Shown here piece by piece: positions 33,923 through 42,626 of a stretch of DNA of 64,000 nt; the stretch's first letter is position 1, and each line of letters begins with the position of its first letter. This DNA comes from Alkalihalobacterium alkalinitrilicum (GTDB lineage: Bacteria; Bacillota; Bacilli; Bacillales; Bacillaceae_F): assembly GCF_002019605.1 (NCBI RefSeq), contig NZ_KV917368.1, positions 3,982,519-4,046,518 on the forward strand. Reading direction: 5' to 3'. The notes under the pieces are model-generated. The model was not told where the DNA came from and did not search any database. It worked only from the letters and a program-made list of their open reading frames with translations. The position numbers and the translations under genes were made by a program.

Positions 33923-35920
33923 GTGGATATTTTATATGTATATAAACCGAAGATAGATAATGATACAGTAAAGTTCAGTTGGAATTTTAGCTTCGATAAC
34001 AATGTGTTTAGAAAGAACGAATTTTATATAAAATATGATGGGTTTAATATAACAGATATCGACTTTTCCGTATTCTATGAAGTGTTTTTAGGATTAATGA
34101 CCCCAGTATTAAAAGAAACCAAGCGAGAATATCTCATCTTGCTTCCTGAAAGTATTTCCAATACAAGTGTTAACTTTTGGTTAAGTTATAACGAAGCAGA
34201 AAACATTAAAGTTTTTCCTGTTGAAGACAAACAGCCAGAAAAGACTTATTCTAATTTTGAGGGAAAAGATGAAATTGGAATTTTGTTTGGCGGAGGAAAA
34301 GATTCTTTATTCACGTATAACTTATATAAAGAAATTTTCGGTACTGAAAATATTTCTGTTATTTCTTTTGTTTTTCCAATGGATCATTCTAACTTGAAAA
34401 AACTAGATCAAAGACGAGAGAAATTTGCTCTTAACCATATCGCTAATGATGGTGTAACAGTTAGAAAAATATATACTGATTTCCGAAGTATCTTTAAAAT
34501 TTATTCCTACTTCAATCATTTACATACACAACTGTATTATCTTATGTCATTCCCATTATACTTAAAAACAGATATGAGCTATTTAACGTATAGTTACGAA
34601 TTTACACACTACTGGAATAAAGATCATAATGGAAAAGAATATTTTCACTTCAAAAAATCAAGACCAGAATTTGATGATTTAGTCTCAAATTATCTTCATC
34701 AAAGATTAGGCAAACCGTTTAAAGTTTTTAATAGCAACTATTATATATCCGAAACATTAGCCTTTAAAATAATAAATGACCGATACAAGCGAGTGGAAGA
34801 TGTTATGATGTGTGAAGCAGTTGTCGATCCAGAAGAAAAATGGTGTGGACAATGTTATAAGTGTGGAGAGTTTGTAATCTATTCATTGGCTAACAAGTAT
34901 GAAAATAAAGAATTAGACATCGATGCTTTTTTAAACAACAGTAAATTTATTAATAAAATTATAAATCAAGTAGAAGAAAACAATTACGCAACGAATAAAG
35001 AGGGTAATATAATATGGTTTGAAGGCTTAGTATCACATATTCACTATATGTCATTATGCCATATTGTAAATTCTATTGATGTAGACTTTTGGTCAACTAA
35101 ATTAAGTGAGAAAGCTATTTTAAACTTATCCAAGATAAAAAGTTGGTTTGGGAATAAGAACTATGAGATCCTTGATTCTTTTATTTTAGAGGCATTAAAA
35201 AAATTAAACCTACCTTTTGAAGATAAAATTATTAAAATCATGGATGAACATGCGCATATTGTAAAATCAAATGAGGTTGAGTTTTTATTTGGGAATCATA
35301 TGGTAGTAGCTGATTATAATTTAAGTTATCCTATACAATTACATGAACAAAATGTGATAAATAAGGACGATATTTCGACTTCAATCATCGATAGCACAGC
35401 TAAAGACTTGTTTAACAGGCATTACAAGAAAGAGATCGTTTCATATAATACAGATACAAATGAGACTGTGCCATATATAGAAGGTGCGAGTTATAATGGT
35501 TACTTCTTCCACATGGACAAACTTGCTCCTAAAAAAGGGGATACCCTTGAATTGAAGTACCATTTGGAAAGTCTAAACGTTGATAAATCGTATCATATTA
35601 AGCTAAGCCTGGTATCTCTGTATAAATCGCAGTATAAAGACCGAATGAAATATAGTCTGTTACTCGATCATCATGTCTTGCTTGATGAAGACATTGCAAG
35701 TTGGCAACATGAAAATAGTATTAATGTATATTTTAAGGCAAAATCAAATAAGCATCTGCTAACTATAAAAGTTACCGCGGTCAATAATTGTGAACCGTGG
35801 AATTGGGGTAAAGTGGCATGTATTACCCTTCAAGATCTTCAACTTAAACAAGTTCCGCTAACAGAAACACAACATATTTCATGTAGTAGTCCATATTCCA
35901 ATATTTATGAATTCCATTGA
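33923..35920 (+). CDS. PP-loop ATPase-like protein with Cys motif and C-terminal beta domain
   Basis: 665-residue soluble protein. After a ~100-residue N-terminal domain, FGGGKDS at residues 123-128 is a PP-loop (SGGxDS-type) ATP-pyrophosphatase motif. A Cys cluster WCGQCYKCGEF (Cys308, Cys311, Cys314) follows, recalling QueC-type and MurL-type (UDP-MurNAc-dipeptide epimerase) proteins. A helical region to about 500 leads to a C-terminal beta-rich domain (about 520-655) that looks like a ligand- or carbohydrate-binding jelly roll. The GTG start follows AAAGGAAATG. It stands alone before galU and the polysaccharide operon, so a role in activating or modifying a sugar or peptide precursor is plausible. 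It is not a typical QueC, being far longer. Confidence 0.6.
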   Translation: MDILYVYKPKIDNDTVKFSWNFSFDNNVFRKNEFYIKYDGFNITDIDFSVFYEVFLGLMTPVLKETKREYLILLPESISNTSVNFWLSYNEAENIKVFPVEDKQPEKTYSNFEGKDEIGILFGGGKDSLFTYNLYKEIFGTENISVISFVFPMDHSNLKKLDQRREKFALNHIANDGVTVRKIYTDFRSIFKIYSYFNHLHTQLYYLMSFPLYLKTDMSYLTYSYEFTHYWNKDHNGKEYFHFKKSRPEFDDLVSNYLHQRLGKPFKVFNSNYYISETLAFKIINDRYKRVEDVMMCEAVVDPEEKWCGQCYKCGEFVIYSLANKYENKELDIDAFLNNSKFINKIINQVEENNYATNKEGNIIWFEGLVSHIHYMSLCHIVNSIDVDFWSTKLSEKAILNLSKIKSWFGNKNYEILDSFILEALKKLNLPFEDKIIKIMDEHAHIVKSNEVEFLFGNHMVVADYNLSYPIQLHEQNVINKDDISTSIIDSTAKDLFNRHYKKEIVSYNTDTNETVPYIEGASYNGYFFHMDKLAPKKGDTLELKYHLESLNVDKSYHIKLSLVSLYKSQYKDRMKYSLLLDHHVLLDEDIASWQHENSINVYFKAKSNKHLLTIKVTAVNNCEPWNWGKVACITLQDLQLKQVPLTETQHISCSSPYSNIYEFH

Positions 35921-35946
35921 TAACGTAATATTTGGTAAAAAAAAGT

Positions 35947-35996
35947 AACACCTTATTGGCCATGAATAACATGGCTTTGTGAGGTGTTTGTTTTTT
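35947..35996 (+). terminator. terminator after the PP-loop gene
   Basis: AACACCT/AGGTGTT with an inner GCCATG/CATGGC stem, followed by TTTGTTTTTT. Confidence 0.85.
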
Positions 35997-36161
35997 GAAA
36001 TTTATGTTATATATTGGAAGGTGATATGGAGTTGTAACCATTAAGAAGGTATCAAAGACCAATTAGCCAAATAAAAGTGACTAGTCCAACTTTCTAGAAA
36101 TTGAGGCTTAGATGTCACTTCTTCGTCAAATAAAAGTATTATTAATTATATTAGAGGATAA

Positions 36162-36190
36162 TTGCCCAAAGTGCATTTTAGATGTACAAT
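36162..36190 (+). promoter_or_regulatory. predicted sigma-A promoter of the polysaccharide operon
   Basis: TTGCCC (36162-36167), 17 bases, TACAAT (36185-36190); about 60 bases upstream of the galU start. The match is good but not perfect, and no other strong promoter is seen in 35997-36252. Confidence 0.5.
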
Positions 36191-36252
36191 ATGACAGAAT
36201 AAATGAATAAACGACATTTGATAGAAAATGAAGTAAGGGAGGATTATGTCGA

Positions 36253-37143
36253 ATGAAAGTGCGTAAAGCGATAATACCTGCCGCTGGATTAGGTACACGG
36301 TTTTTACCAGCAACAAAAGCACAACCAAAAGAAATGTTACCAATTGTTGATAAACCAACGATACAATATATTGTTGAAGAAGCAGTAGCATCAGGAATCG
36401 AAGATATAATCATAATTAGTGGTAGAGGAAAAAGAGCGATCGAAGACCATTTTGATAAATCGTATGAACTTGAAGAAACGTTAGAGAAAAAAGGGAAAAA
36501 TGAATTATTGGAGGAAGTTCAGTCTATTTCAAGCATGGCGAACATCCATTATATCCGCCAAAAAGAATCGTTAGGCTTAGGACATGCGATACATTGTGCA
36601 AGCCGTTTTATTGGCAATGAACCATTCGCTGTTTTACTAGGAGACGATGTGGTAAAAGCTGAAATACCATGCCTTAAACAATTACTTGATGTATATGAAA
36701 TACATCAAACTTCAGTAGTTGGGGTTCAACCAGTCGCTCTAGAGGATGTAAATAAGTATGGGATCATAGCTCCTAAAGAACAAGAAGACAACTCTAAGGT
36801 TATGAAGATACAATCATTAGTAGAAAAACCACCTACTAACGAAGCGCCATCTAATTATGCTATAATGGGCCGGTATGTGCTTACTCCAAATATCTTTAAT
36901 TTACTTGAAAAGCAAACGCCAGGTGCTGGCGGTGAAATTCAATTAACCGATGCAATCAATAAGCTAAGTAACTTTGAAAATGTACTAGCTTATCATTTTG
37001 ACGGCATACGGTACGATCTAGGTAATAAATTTGGATTTATAAAAGCAACATTAGACTTTGCACTTGAGAGAGAGGGTTTAAGAGAACCCGTGCTTGATTA
37101 TTTAGAACATCTTCTCCAAAACAGATTAACGATAAAGAAATAA
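36253..37143 (+). CDS. galU: UTP-glucose-1-phosphate uridylyltransferase
   Basis: Makes UDP-glucose from UTP and glucose-1-phosphate, the entry point for many wall polymers and glycolipids (called GtaB in B. subtilis). The 296 residues carry the nucleotidyltransferase motif [20 protein letters not shown], the VDKPTIQY segment and the substrate loop [12 protein letters not shown]. The ATG follows GGGAGGATTATGTCGA. It is the first gene of a tight operon running to 45.4 kb; the gap to the next gene is 63 bases with no terminator. Confidence 0.96.
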   Translation: MKVRKAIIPAAGLGTRFLPATKAQPKEMLPIVDKPTIQYIVEEAVASGIEDIIIISGRGKRAIEDHFDKSYELEETLEKKGKNELLEEVQSISSMANIHYIRQKESLGLGHAIHCASRFIGNEPFAVLLGDDVVKAEIPCLKQLLDVYEIHQTSVVGVQPVALEDVNKYGIIAPKEQEDNSKVMKIQSLVEKPPTNEAPSNYAIMGRYVLTPNIFNLLEKQTPGAGGEIQLTDAINKLSNFENVLAYHFDGIRYDLGNKFGFIKATLDFALEREGLREPVLDYLEHLLQNRLTIKK

Positions 37144-37206
37144 CTGGGAGATAGGAAGGGCATGGGTAATTATTTAACTATTTAAGTGTGTGATAGGGGT
37201 AAAGTA

Positions 37207-37995
37207 ATGTTTAATATATTGAAAAAGATGGTTAATGATGTCAAAAATCATAAAGACCTTATTCGTTATTTAACAATATCTGATTTTAAAACTAACACGG
37301 CTAGAACTTACTTTGGATTTTTGTGGTGGATTTTGGATCCTATCTTATACATGTTAATTTTTTATTTGTTAGTACAAGTGATACTACAACGTGGTGGACC
37401 CGATTATTCGGTCTTTTTATTTGTTGCTTTAATTCCTTTGAAATGGACGATAGCCTGTCTCGTGGATGCCACTAATGCTATTACGTCAAAAGCAAGGATT
37501 ATTCAACAAGTTTATGTACCCAAAATCGTTTTTATAGTTGTTCGTTTAGCTGTTAATACGTCAAAATTCCTGATTAGCTCCGTTGTTTTATTTACTTTCT
37601 TATGGGTGTATGGAATAGATTTCACGATAAATATGTTCTATTTCTTTATCATAATAATCGTTCACACATTATTCCTTTTAGGAAGCATGATTATTTTGGC
37701 ACATATGGGTGTCTACTTTAAAGATATAAAGAACATGATGCAATACGTAGCAAGAACTTTATTTTATATATCTCCAGTTATGTTTTCCATAACGGATGTT
37801 CCAGAGCGCCTGGCTCAATATCTTTATATTAATCCATTAACATCTTTAATCGTTTCTTATCGAAATTCTCTACTCTACGCAATACAGCCAGAATGGGGTT
37901 CACTTCTAATACTTTTTCTAGTTTCAATAGTATTACTCCTCATCGGGCTAGGTATTTTATTTAAATATGAAAAACACTATGCTAAGGTGATGTAA
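37207..37995 (+). CDS. ABC-2 type polysaccharide exporter permease (Wzm/TagG-like)
   Basis: Membrane subunit of an ABC exporter for lipid-linked glycans. The 262 residues show the amphipathic N-terminal segment (DLIRYLTISDFKTNTARTYF) and six hydrophobic helices typical of Wzm/TagG. The helix-1 signature GFLWWILDPILYMLIFYLLV is also present. I start at ATG 37207, behind AGGGGTAAAG; the start at 37186 lacks a site. The stop and the next start overlap (TAATG), so it is coupled to its ATPase. Confidence 0.9.
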   Translation: MFNILKKMVNDVKNHKDLIRYLTISDFKTNTARTYFGFLWWILDPILYMLIFYLLVQVILQRGGPDYSVFLFVALIPLKWTIACLVDATNAITSKARIIQQVYVPKIVFIVVRLAVNTSKFLISSVVLFTFLWVYGIDFTINMFYFFIIIIVHTLFLLGSMIILAHMGVYFKDIKNMMQYVARTLFYISPVMFSITDVPERLAQYLYINPLTSLIVSYRNSLLYAIQPEWGSLLILFLVSIVLLLIGLGILFKYEKHYAKVM

Positions 37996-38720
37996 TGACG
38001 AATCCTGTAATAGAACTAAATGACATATGGGTTTCTTATCCTGATAATCAACAAAGCCCATTGAAAAGTTTAATTAAAAAAGATAAAAAGGTATTCTGGG
38101 CATTAAAAGGCTTAGATTTCCAAGTGAATAAAGGTGAAGTGTTAGGAATTATCGGGCGTAATGGCTCTGGGAAAAGTACACTTTTAAAATTGCTAAGTGG
38201 ATTGATTACCCCTGATAAAGGTGACTTCATCGTAAGGGGACAGAGGCCTGTTTTACTATCGTTAGGTACAGGCTTTGAACCTGAATTGTCAGGAATGGAA
38301 AATATTTATTTAAATGGTTTGTTATTAGGACAAAACAAAAAAGCCATCGATAAAGCGTTAGAAGAAATAATTGAGTTCTCTGAATTAGGAGAGTTTATTT
38401 ATAAGCCAGTACGAACCTACTCGTCTGGTATGAAGTCGAGGCTAGCCTTTTCAATAGCCATTACACTAGATCCCGACATCTTATTAGTGGATGAAGTATT
38501 AGGTGTAGGGGATGCGGCATTCCAGCAGAAATGTAAAGATGCGATTACTGAAAAGATTAAGCAAGATCGAACAGTCATACTAGTGACTCACTCTTCTAGC
38601 TTAGTAAAAAGTATATGTGATCGAGTCGTTTGGATTCATCTAGGCGAGCAATTTGCCGTTGGTGATACAAAAGAGATTGTTACAAAATATGACCAATTTA
38701 TGTACGGTAATAAAAAATGA
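37995..38720 (+). CDS. ABC transporter ATP-binding protein (Wzt/TagH-like)
   Basis: Energises the exporter. Walker A GRNGSGKST, signature YSSGMKSRL and Walker B ILLVDEVLGVGD are intact, and the H-loop VTHSS is present. The 241 residues contain only the nucleotide-binding domain, without the extra C-terminal carbohydrate-binding domain of some Wzt proteins. Substrate recognition therefore probably depends on the lipid or sugar carrier rather than a chain-end cap. It overlaps the permease gene (TAATG) and the next glycosyltransferase (ATGA). Confidence 0.93.
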   Translation: MTNPVIELNDIWVSYPDNQQSPLKSLIKKDKKVFWALKGLDFQVNKGEVLGIIGRNGSGKSTLLKLLSGLITPDKGDFIVRGQRPVLLSLGTGFEPELSGMENIYLNGLLLGQNKKAIDKALEEIIEFSELGEFIYKPVRTYSSGMKSRLAFSIAITLDPDILLVDEVLGVGDAAFQQKCKDAITEKIKQDRTVILVTHSSSLVKSICDRVVWIHLGEQFAVGDTKEIVTKYDQFMYGNKK

Positions 38721-39946
38721 ATATTCTAATGCTACTCTTTAAGGATATTCACTACGATGCAAGGGTGCAAAGAGAAGCACTAGCTTTAGCGGAAGCAGGC
38801 CATTCAGTATTTATTGCTTGTGTACAAGAGTATCAAGAGGATCCGCCGCATTTTCATAACAATATTTCGATTATTCGAGTATCACTATTAACAAAAAGTA
38901 TTAAGAGAAACTTATCAACTGCTAATAATAAACATCAAAAACCAAGTGCTTTAAAACAAATGGCTTTCAAAGTGGTTCGAAACCCATTTATTAAAATTGT
39001 AAAAGATCTCGGTGCTTATAATGAGTTTTATAAAAAAGTAAAACACTATATAGATGCATCCAACTTGAAAGTCGATGTAATCCATTGCCATGATTTAAAT
39101 GTATTGTGGCAAGGCTCTCGTCTGGCTGAAAAATGCCAAGCGAAATTAATATATGATTCACATGAGCTATTTAATGAAATGGCGGGTCGAAACTCCGTGG
39201 ACCGTAAATTTGGATACTTGATGGAAAGTAAATTAATTAAGCGTATTGATCATTTAATTGTCGTTAATCCATATGTTGAGGATGAGTTTATGAAGATGTA
39301 TGGTGAAAGACCATCTACAGTCGTGCAAAATATCCCTCACCTAAAAGACAAAGCACAATTACTAAAGAATGAATCTAGTAATTATTGGCGAGATCACTAT
39401 AACTTGGCAGAAAGTGATGTCCTGCTTTTGTATCAAGGTGGACTAAACCCAGAAAGAGGAATAGAAGAGTGTATACATGCATTAGCTCTTCTAGAAAGCC
39501 AATATAAGCTTATCTTATTAGGTGAAGGACGGCAAAAACAACACCTACTTTCTCTTGTAGAAAAGTTAAATATTCAAGACAGAGTCTTTTTTCATGAACA
39601 AGTTCCAAGTGATCAGATATTGTGGTATACCAAACAAGCAGATATTGGGCTAGTCATGTATAAGAATACGTCAAAAAATAATTATTTTTCAACGCCGAAT
39701 AAGATTTTTGAGTATTTACTAACAGGGATTCCTTCAGTTGCTTCCAAGCATCCAGGAAAAGCTTATGTAATTGAAAAAGAAAAAGTCGGGGTTTGTGTTG
39801 AGGAAACGCCTGAGGCTATAAAAGAGGGGATCATTTACATTAGTAAAAACTATGAGCAATTTCAAGAGGCATGCTTGATGAAACGAGAGTTTTACTCTTG
39901 GGATCAAGAAAAGCAGAATTTAATTGAAGTTTATCGAACCCTCTAA
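38717..39946 (+). CDS. GT4-family glycosyltransferase
   Basis: 409-residue GT-B enzyme. The N-terminal acceptor domain has DARVQREALALAEAGH and VIHCHDLNVLWQGSRLA. The C-terminal nucleotide-sugar domain has YQGGLNPERGIEECI, ILLGEGRQ and the end-loop SKNNYFSTPNKIFEYLLTGIP with the E-x7-E-like region. It overlaps the ATPase gene by ATGA. Sugar specificity is unknown. Together with the next glycosyltransferase it should extend the exported polymer on the cytosolic face. Confidence 0.9.
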   Translation: MNILMLLFKDIHYDARVQREALALAEAGHSVFIACVQEYQEDPPHFHNNISIIRVSLLTKSIKRNLSTANNKHQKPSALKQMAFKVVRNPFIKIVKDLGAYNEFYKKVKHYIDASNLKVDVIHCHDLNVLWQGSRLAEKCQAKLIYDSHELFNEMAGRNSVDRKFGYLMESKLIKRIDHLIVVNPYVEDEFMKMYGERPSTVVQNIPHLKDKAQLLKNESSNYWRDHYNLAESDVLLLYQGGLNPERGIEECIHALALLESQYKLILLGEGRQKQHLLSLVEKLNIQDRVFFHEQVPSDQILWYTKQADIGLVMYKNTSKNNYFSTPNKIFEYLLTGIPSVASKHPGKAYVIEKEKVGVCVEETPEAIKEGIIYISKNYEQFQEACLMKREFYSWDQEKQNLIEVYRTL

Positions 39947-39988
39947 GTAACAAGTTATAACATCCTAATACGAAGGGAGGGTATACGT

Positions 39989-41308
39989 TTGTTTAAAAAA
40001 ATATTTAATGGAATAAAGCGGGTAGTATTCCGTAATAAGGAATTAATTAATAGATATGGTGAGAATAACAATAAAGTATGCATGGTTGTTTGGAATACTT
40101 TTGAAACAGATGCAAGGGTGACAAAAGAAGCGAAGAGTTTAATTAAAGGTGGAAAACAAGTAACGGTTGTTGCTGTTCACCAGCCAAATCGAACGAAAAG
40201 AGAAGAAGTGAAAGACGGGATACATATCGTAAGGGTAGATCGTAGTATCCGAAAAGCGAGTGATTCTGTAAGTAATCAATCTACTGCGAAGCAATTCAGG
40301 CCAACACAAGCAAATGTGAAGTCGAACACAAACAGCAAAACACCGCAAAGACGATCGGCGAACCCACTTAAAATGCTTAAGAAATATTTGGTGTTTGTAC
40401 CGAAGACGGTTGTTAATGTACGTTTCTTCACAAATGCGTACCGTCAAAAAGCAGGGGTATATCATTCGCATGATCTAAATACGCTTATCCCAACATTCTT
40501 AGTATCAAGGTTAAGAGGTGCTAAATTAATCTATGATGCACACGAAGTATCTACAGATCGAGCGGGCTGGAAAAATATATGGTTCTGGGAAAAGGTAGAA
40601 TCATTTATCATAAAAAAAGCAGATCAGGTTATAACAACAAATGAGACGAGGGCTAATTTTTTTAAAGAACGTTATAATATAAAAAAACCATGGATTATAA
40701 GAAATGTACCACCTTATGAGGAACTTCTAAATTCAAATCGAATTAGAGACGAATTTAATATTCCAAATGATGAACCGATTATACTATATCAAGGTGGTAT
40801 TCAAAGAGAACGAGGGATTGAAAATATGGTTAAAGTCATTCCCCGTGTGAAGAAAGGCTGTTTCGTATTTATCGGAAACGGGGCCTTAAAACCAACGATC
40901 ATGGAGTTAGCTCACGAATTAAGCGTCAATGACCGTACAATTTTCGTCGGTGCGGTTCCAAATGAAATTTTATTAACGTACACTGCATCTGCTGATATCG
41001 GATTACAGTTACTACAGGACACATGTTTTAATCATTATTCGGCTTGTTCGAATAAAATTCACGAATATATTATGGCGGGGATCCCAGTGGTTTCCAGTGA
41101 TTTACCTGAAATGAGACGGTTGATAGATACAACAGACACAGGGATTTTAGTAGATCCTGAAAATCTTGAAATGATCGCTGACGCTATTAACCGATTACTA
41201 AATGATCATGATCTGTATCAACGACTAAAAGAGAATACAAAAGAAGCAGCAAAGTTACATCAATGGGAAAATGAAGAAGTGACCTTACTGGAATTATATA
41301 GATCCTAA
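39989..41308 (+). CDS. GT4-family glycosyltransferase
   Basis: 439 residues, homologous to the preceding glycosyltransferase but with a Ser/Asn/Arg-rich insert (about residues 85-125) in the N-terminal domain. Shared motifs are ETDARVTKEAKSLIKGGK, GVYHSHDLNTLIPTFL, YQGGIQRERGIENM and the loop NHYSACSNKIHEYIMAGIP. It starts at TTG 39989 behind AAGGGAGGG. The two genes probably arose by tandem duplication and diverged in acceptor use. Confidence 0.9.
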   Translation: MFKKIFNGIKRVVFRNKELINRYGENNNKVCMVVWNTFETDARVTKEAKSLIKGGKQVTVVAVHQPNRTKREEVKDGIHIVRVDRSIRKASDSVSNQSTAKQFRPTQANVKSNTNSKTPQRRSANPLKMLKKYLVFVPKTVVNVRFFTNAYRQKAGVYHSHDLNTLIPTFLVSRLRGAKLIYDAHEVSTDRAGWKNIWFWEKVESFIIKKADQVITTNETRANFFKERYNIKKPWIIRNVPPYEELLNSNRIRDEFNIPNDEPIILYQGGIQRERGIENMVKVIPRVKKGCFVFIGNGALKPTIMELAHELSVNDRTIFVGAVPNEILLTYTASADIGLQLLQDTCFNHYSACSNKIHEYIMAGIPVVSSDLPEMRRLIDTTDTGILVDPENLEMIADAINRLLNDHDLYQRLKENTKEAAKLHQWENEEVTLLELYRS

Positions 41309-41331
41309 TTGAAGGAAGGGGTATTTTTATC

Positions 41332-42606
41332 ATGAAACTTTGTGTAATGGGCTTAGGTTATATCGGTTTACCGACTGCGGTAATGTTCGCAAAGTATGGA
41401 GTTGAAGTGCTTGGAGTCGATGTAAATGAAGCAGTGATTAAAAAATTGAAAAATAGAGAATTACACATTGAGGAACCTGGCTTGGAAGAACTGATGGCAG
41501 AGGTTATGGATACTGGCTTATTGAAGTTATCTACTGAACCAGAGCATGCAAATGCCTTTATCATTGCTGTTCCGACTCCAATCAACCGTGATAAAACGGC
41601 GAATTTAGATTATGTTAAAGGCGCTACAGAGATGATTACCCCTTTTGTTCAGAGTGGGAACTTAATAATTCTGGAGTCGACCGTTCCACCAAAAACTGTT
41701 GAAAATGTAATGATCCCAATATTAGAGAAATCTGGATTGGCCATTGGTAAAGATTTATTTATTTCGCATTCTCCAGAACGAGTGATGCCTGGGAATTTAT
41801 TTGAAGAATTAGTTTCCAATGATCGTATCGTGGGTGGAATTAATGAGCGCTCTTCACAAATGACAGTCGAACTTTATAAACGGTTTGTAAAAGGGACAAT
41901 CCATGTAACCGATTCAACCACTGCGGAAATGGTTAAATTAATGGAAAATACGTATCGGGATATCAATATTGCATTCGCCAATGAGTTAGCAAGAATTGCC
42001 GAAACAGTGGGGTTTAATGTGTGGGAAGCGATTGACCTTGCAAACTGTCATCCCAGAGTGAATATCCACAAGCCTGGTCCTGGTGTGGGTGGGCATTGTA
42101 TTGCAGTAGATCCTTGGTTCATTATTGAACAAGCACCAATGGAATCTAAGCTGATTTCTTTATCAAGAGATATCAATGAAACAACTCCTCATCATGTAAG
42201 TGGTCAGGTTGAAGAGCTTGTGAAAGATAAAGATCAACCAGTCGTTACGTTATTGGGGTTAGCGTTTAAAGGAAACATAGATGATATGCGTGAAAGCCCA
42301 TCACTTGAAATTATTGATAATCTCAGTAAAAAAGAGTTGCAACTCAAGATTTTTGATCCACATGTTGTTGAAGAAATGGATGGAAAAGTAGCAACGATTG
42401 AAGAAGCCGTAACTGGTTCAGATTGTGTAGTCATATTAACAGATCATCACAAGTTTAAAACATTAGATTATCAAAAAATAAAAGAGTTGATGAGAACTCC
42501 AGTCATTTATGATACAAGAAACTTATTGAATGAAGAGGAATTAAAGGATTACGGATATATATATAATCCAATTGGAGCACCAATGAAAAGAACAAGGTAT
42601 GTATAG
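41332..42606 (+). CDS. UDP-N-acetyl-D-mannosamine dehydrogenase-like nucleotide-sugar dehydrogenase
   Basis: Oxidises a UDP-hexose to the uronic acid with two NAD+. The N-terminal GLGYIGLPTAVMFAKYG Rossmann motif, the VPTPIN loop and the catalytic Cys256 in GPGVGGHCIAVDPWF place it in the UDP-glucose/GDP-mannose dehydrogenase superfamily. The form VGGHCIAVDPWFI is closer to WecC (UDP-ManNAc) than to UDP-glucose dehydrogenase. The 424-residue length fits. It implies an acidic sugar in the exported polymer, consistent with teichuronic-type wall polymers. No UDP-GlcNAc 2-epimerase is in the window. The start follows GAAGGAAGGGG. Confidence 0.88.
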   Translation: MKLCVMGLGYIGLPTAVMFAKYGVEVLGVDVNEAVIKKLKNRELHIEEPGLEELMAEVMDTGLLKLSTEPEHANAFIIAVPTPINRDKTANLDYVKGATEMITPFVQSGNLIILESTVPPKTVENVMIPILEKSGLAIGKDLFISHSPERVMPGNLFEELVSNDRIVGGINERSSQMTVELYKRFVKGTIHVTDSTTAEMVKLMENTYRDINIAFANELARIAETVGFNVWEAIDLANCHPRVNIHKPGPGVGGHCIAVDPWFIIEQAPMESKLISLSRDINETTPHHVSGQVEELVKDKDQPVVTLLGLAFKGNIDDMRESPSLEIIDNLSKKELQLKIFDPHVVEEMDGKVATIEEAVTGSDCVVILTDHHKFKTLDYQKIKELMRTPVIYDTRNLLNEEELKDYGYIYNPIGAPMKRTRYV

Positions 42607-42626
42607 AAGAGGTGAGGAGTTTGACA

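Noticed and set aside
41332-42606. UDP-glucose 6-dehydrogenase
   Set aside because: The active-site form VGGHCIAVDPWFI fits WecC-type enzymes better; substrate still unproven.
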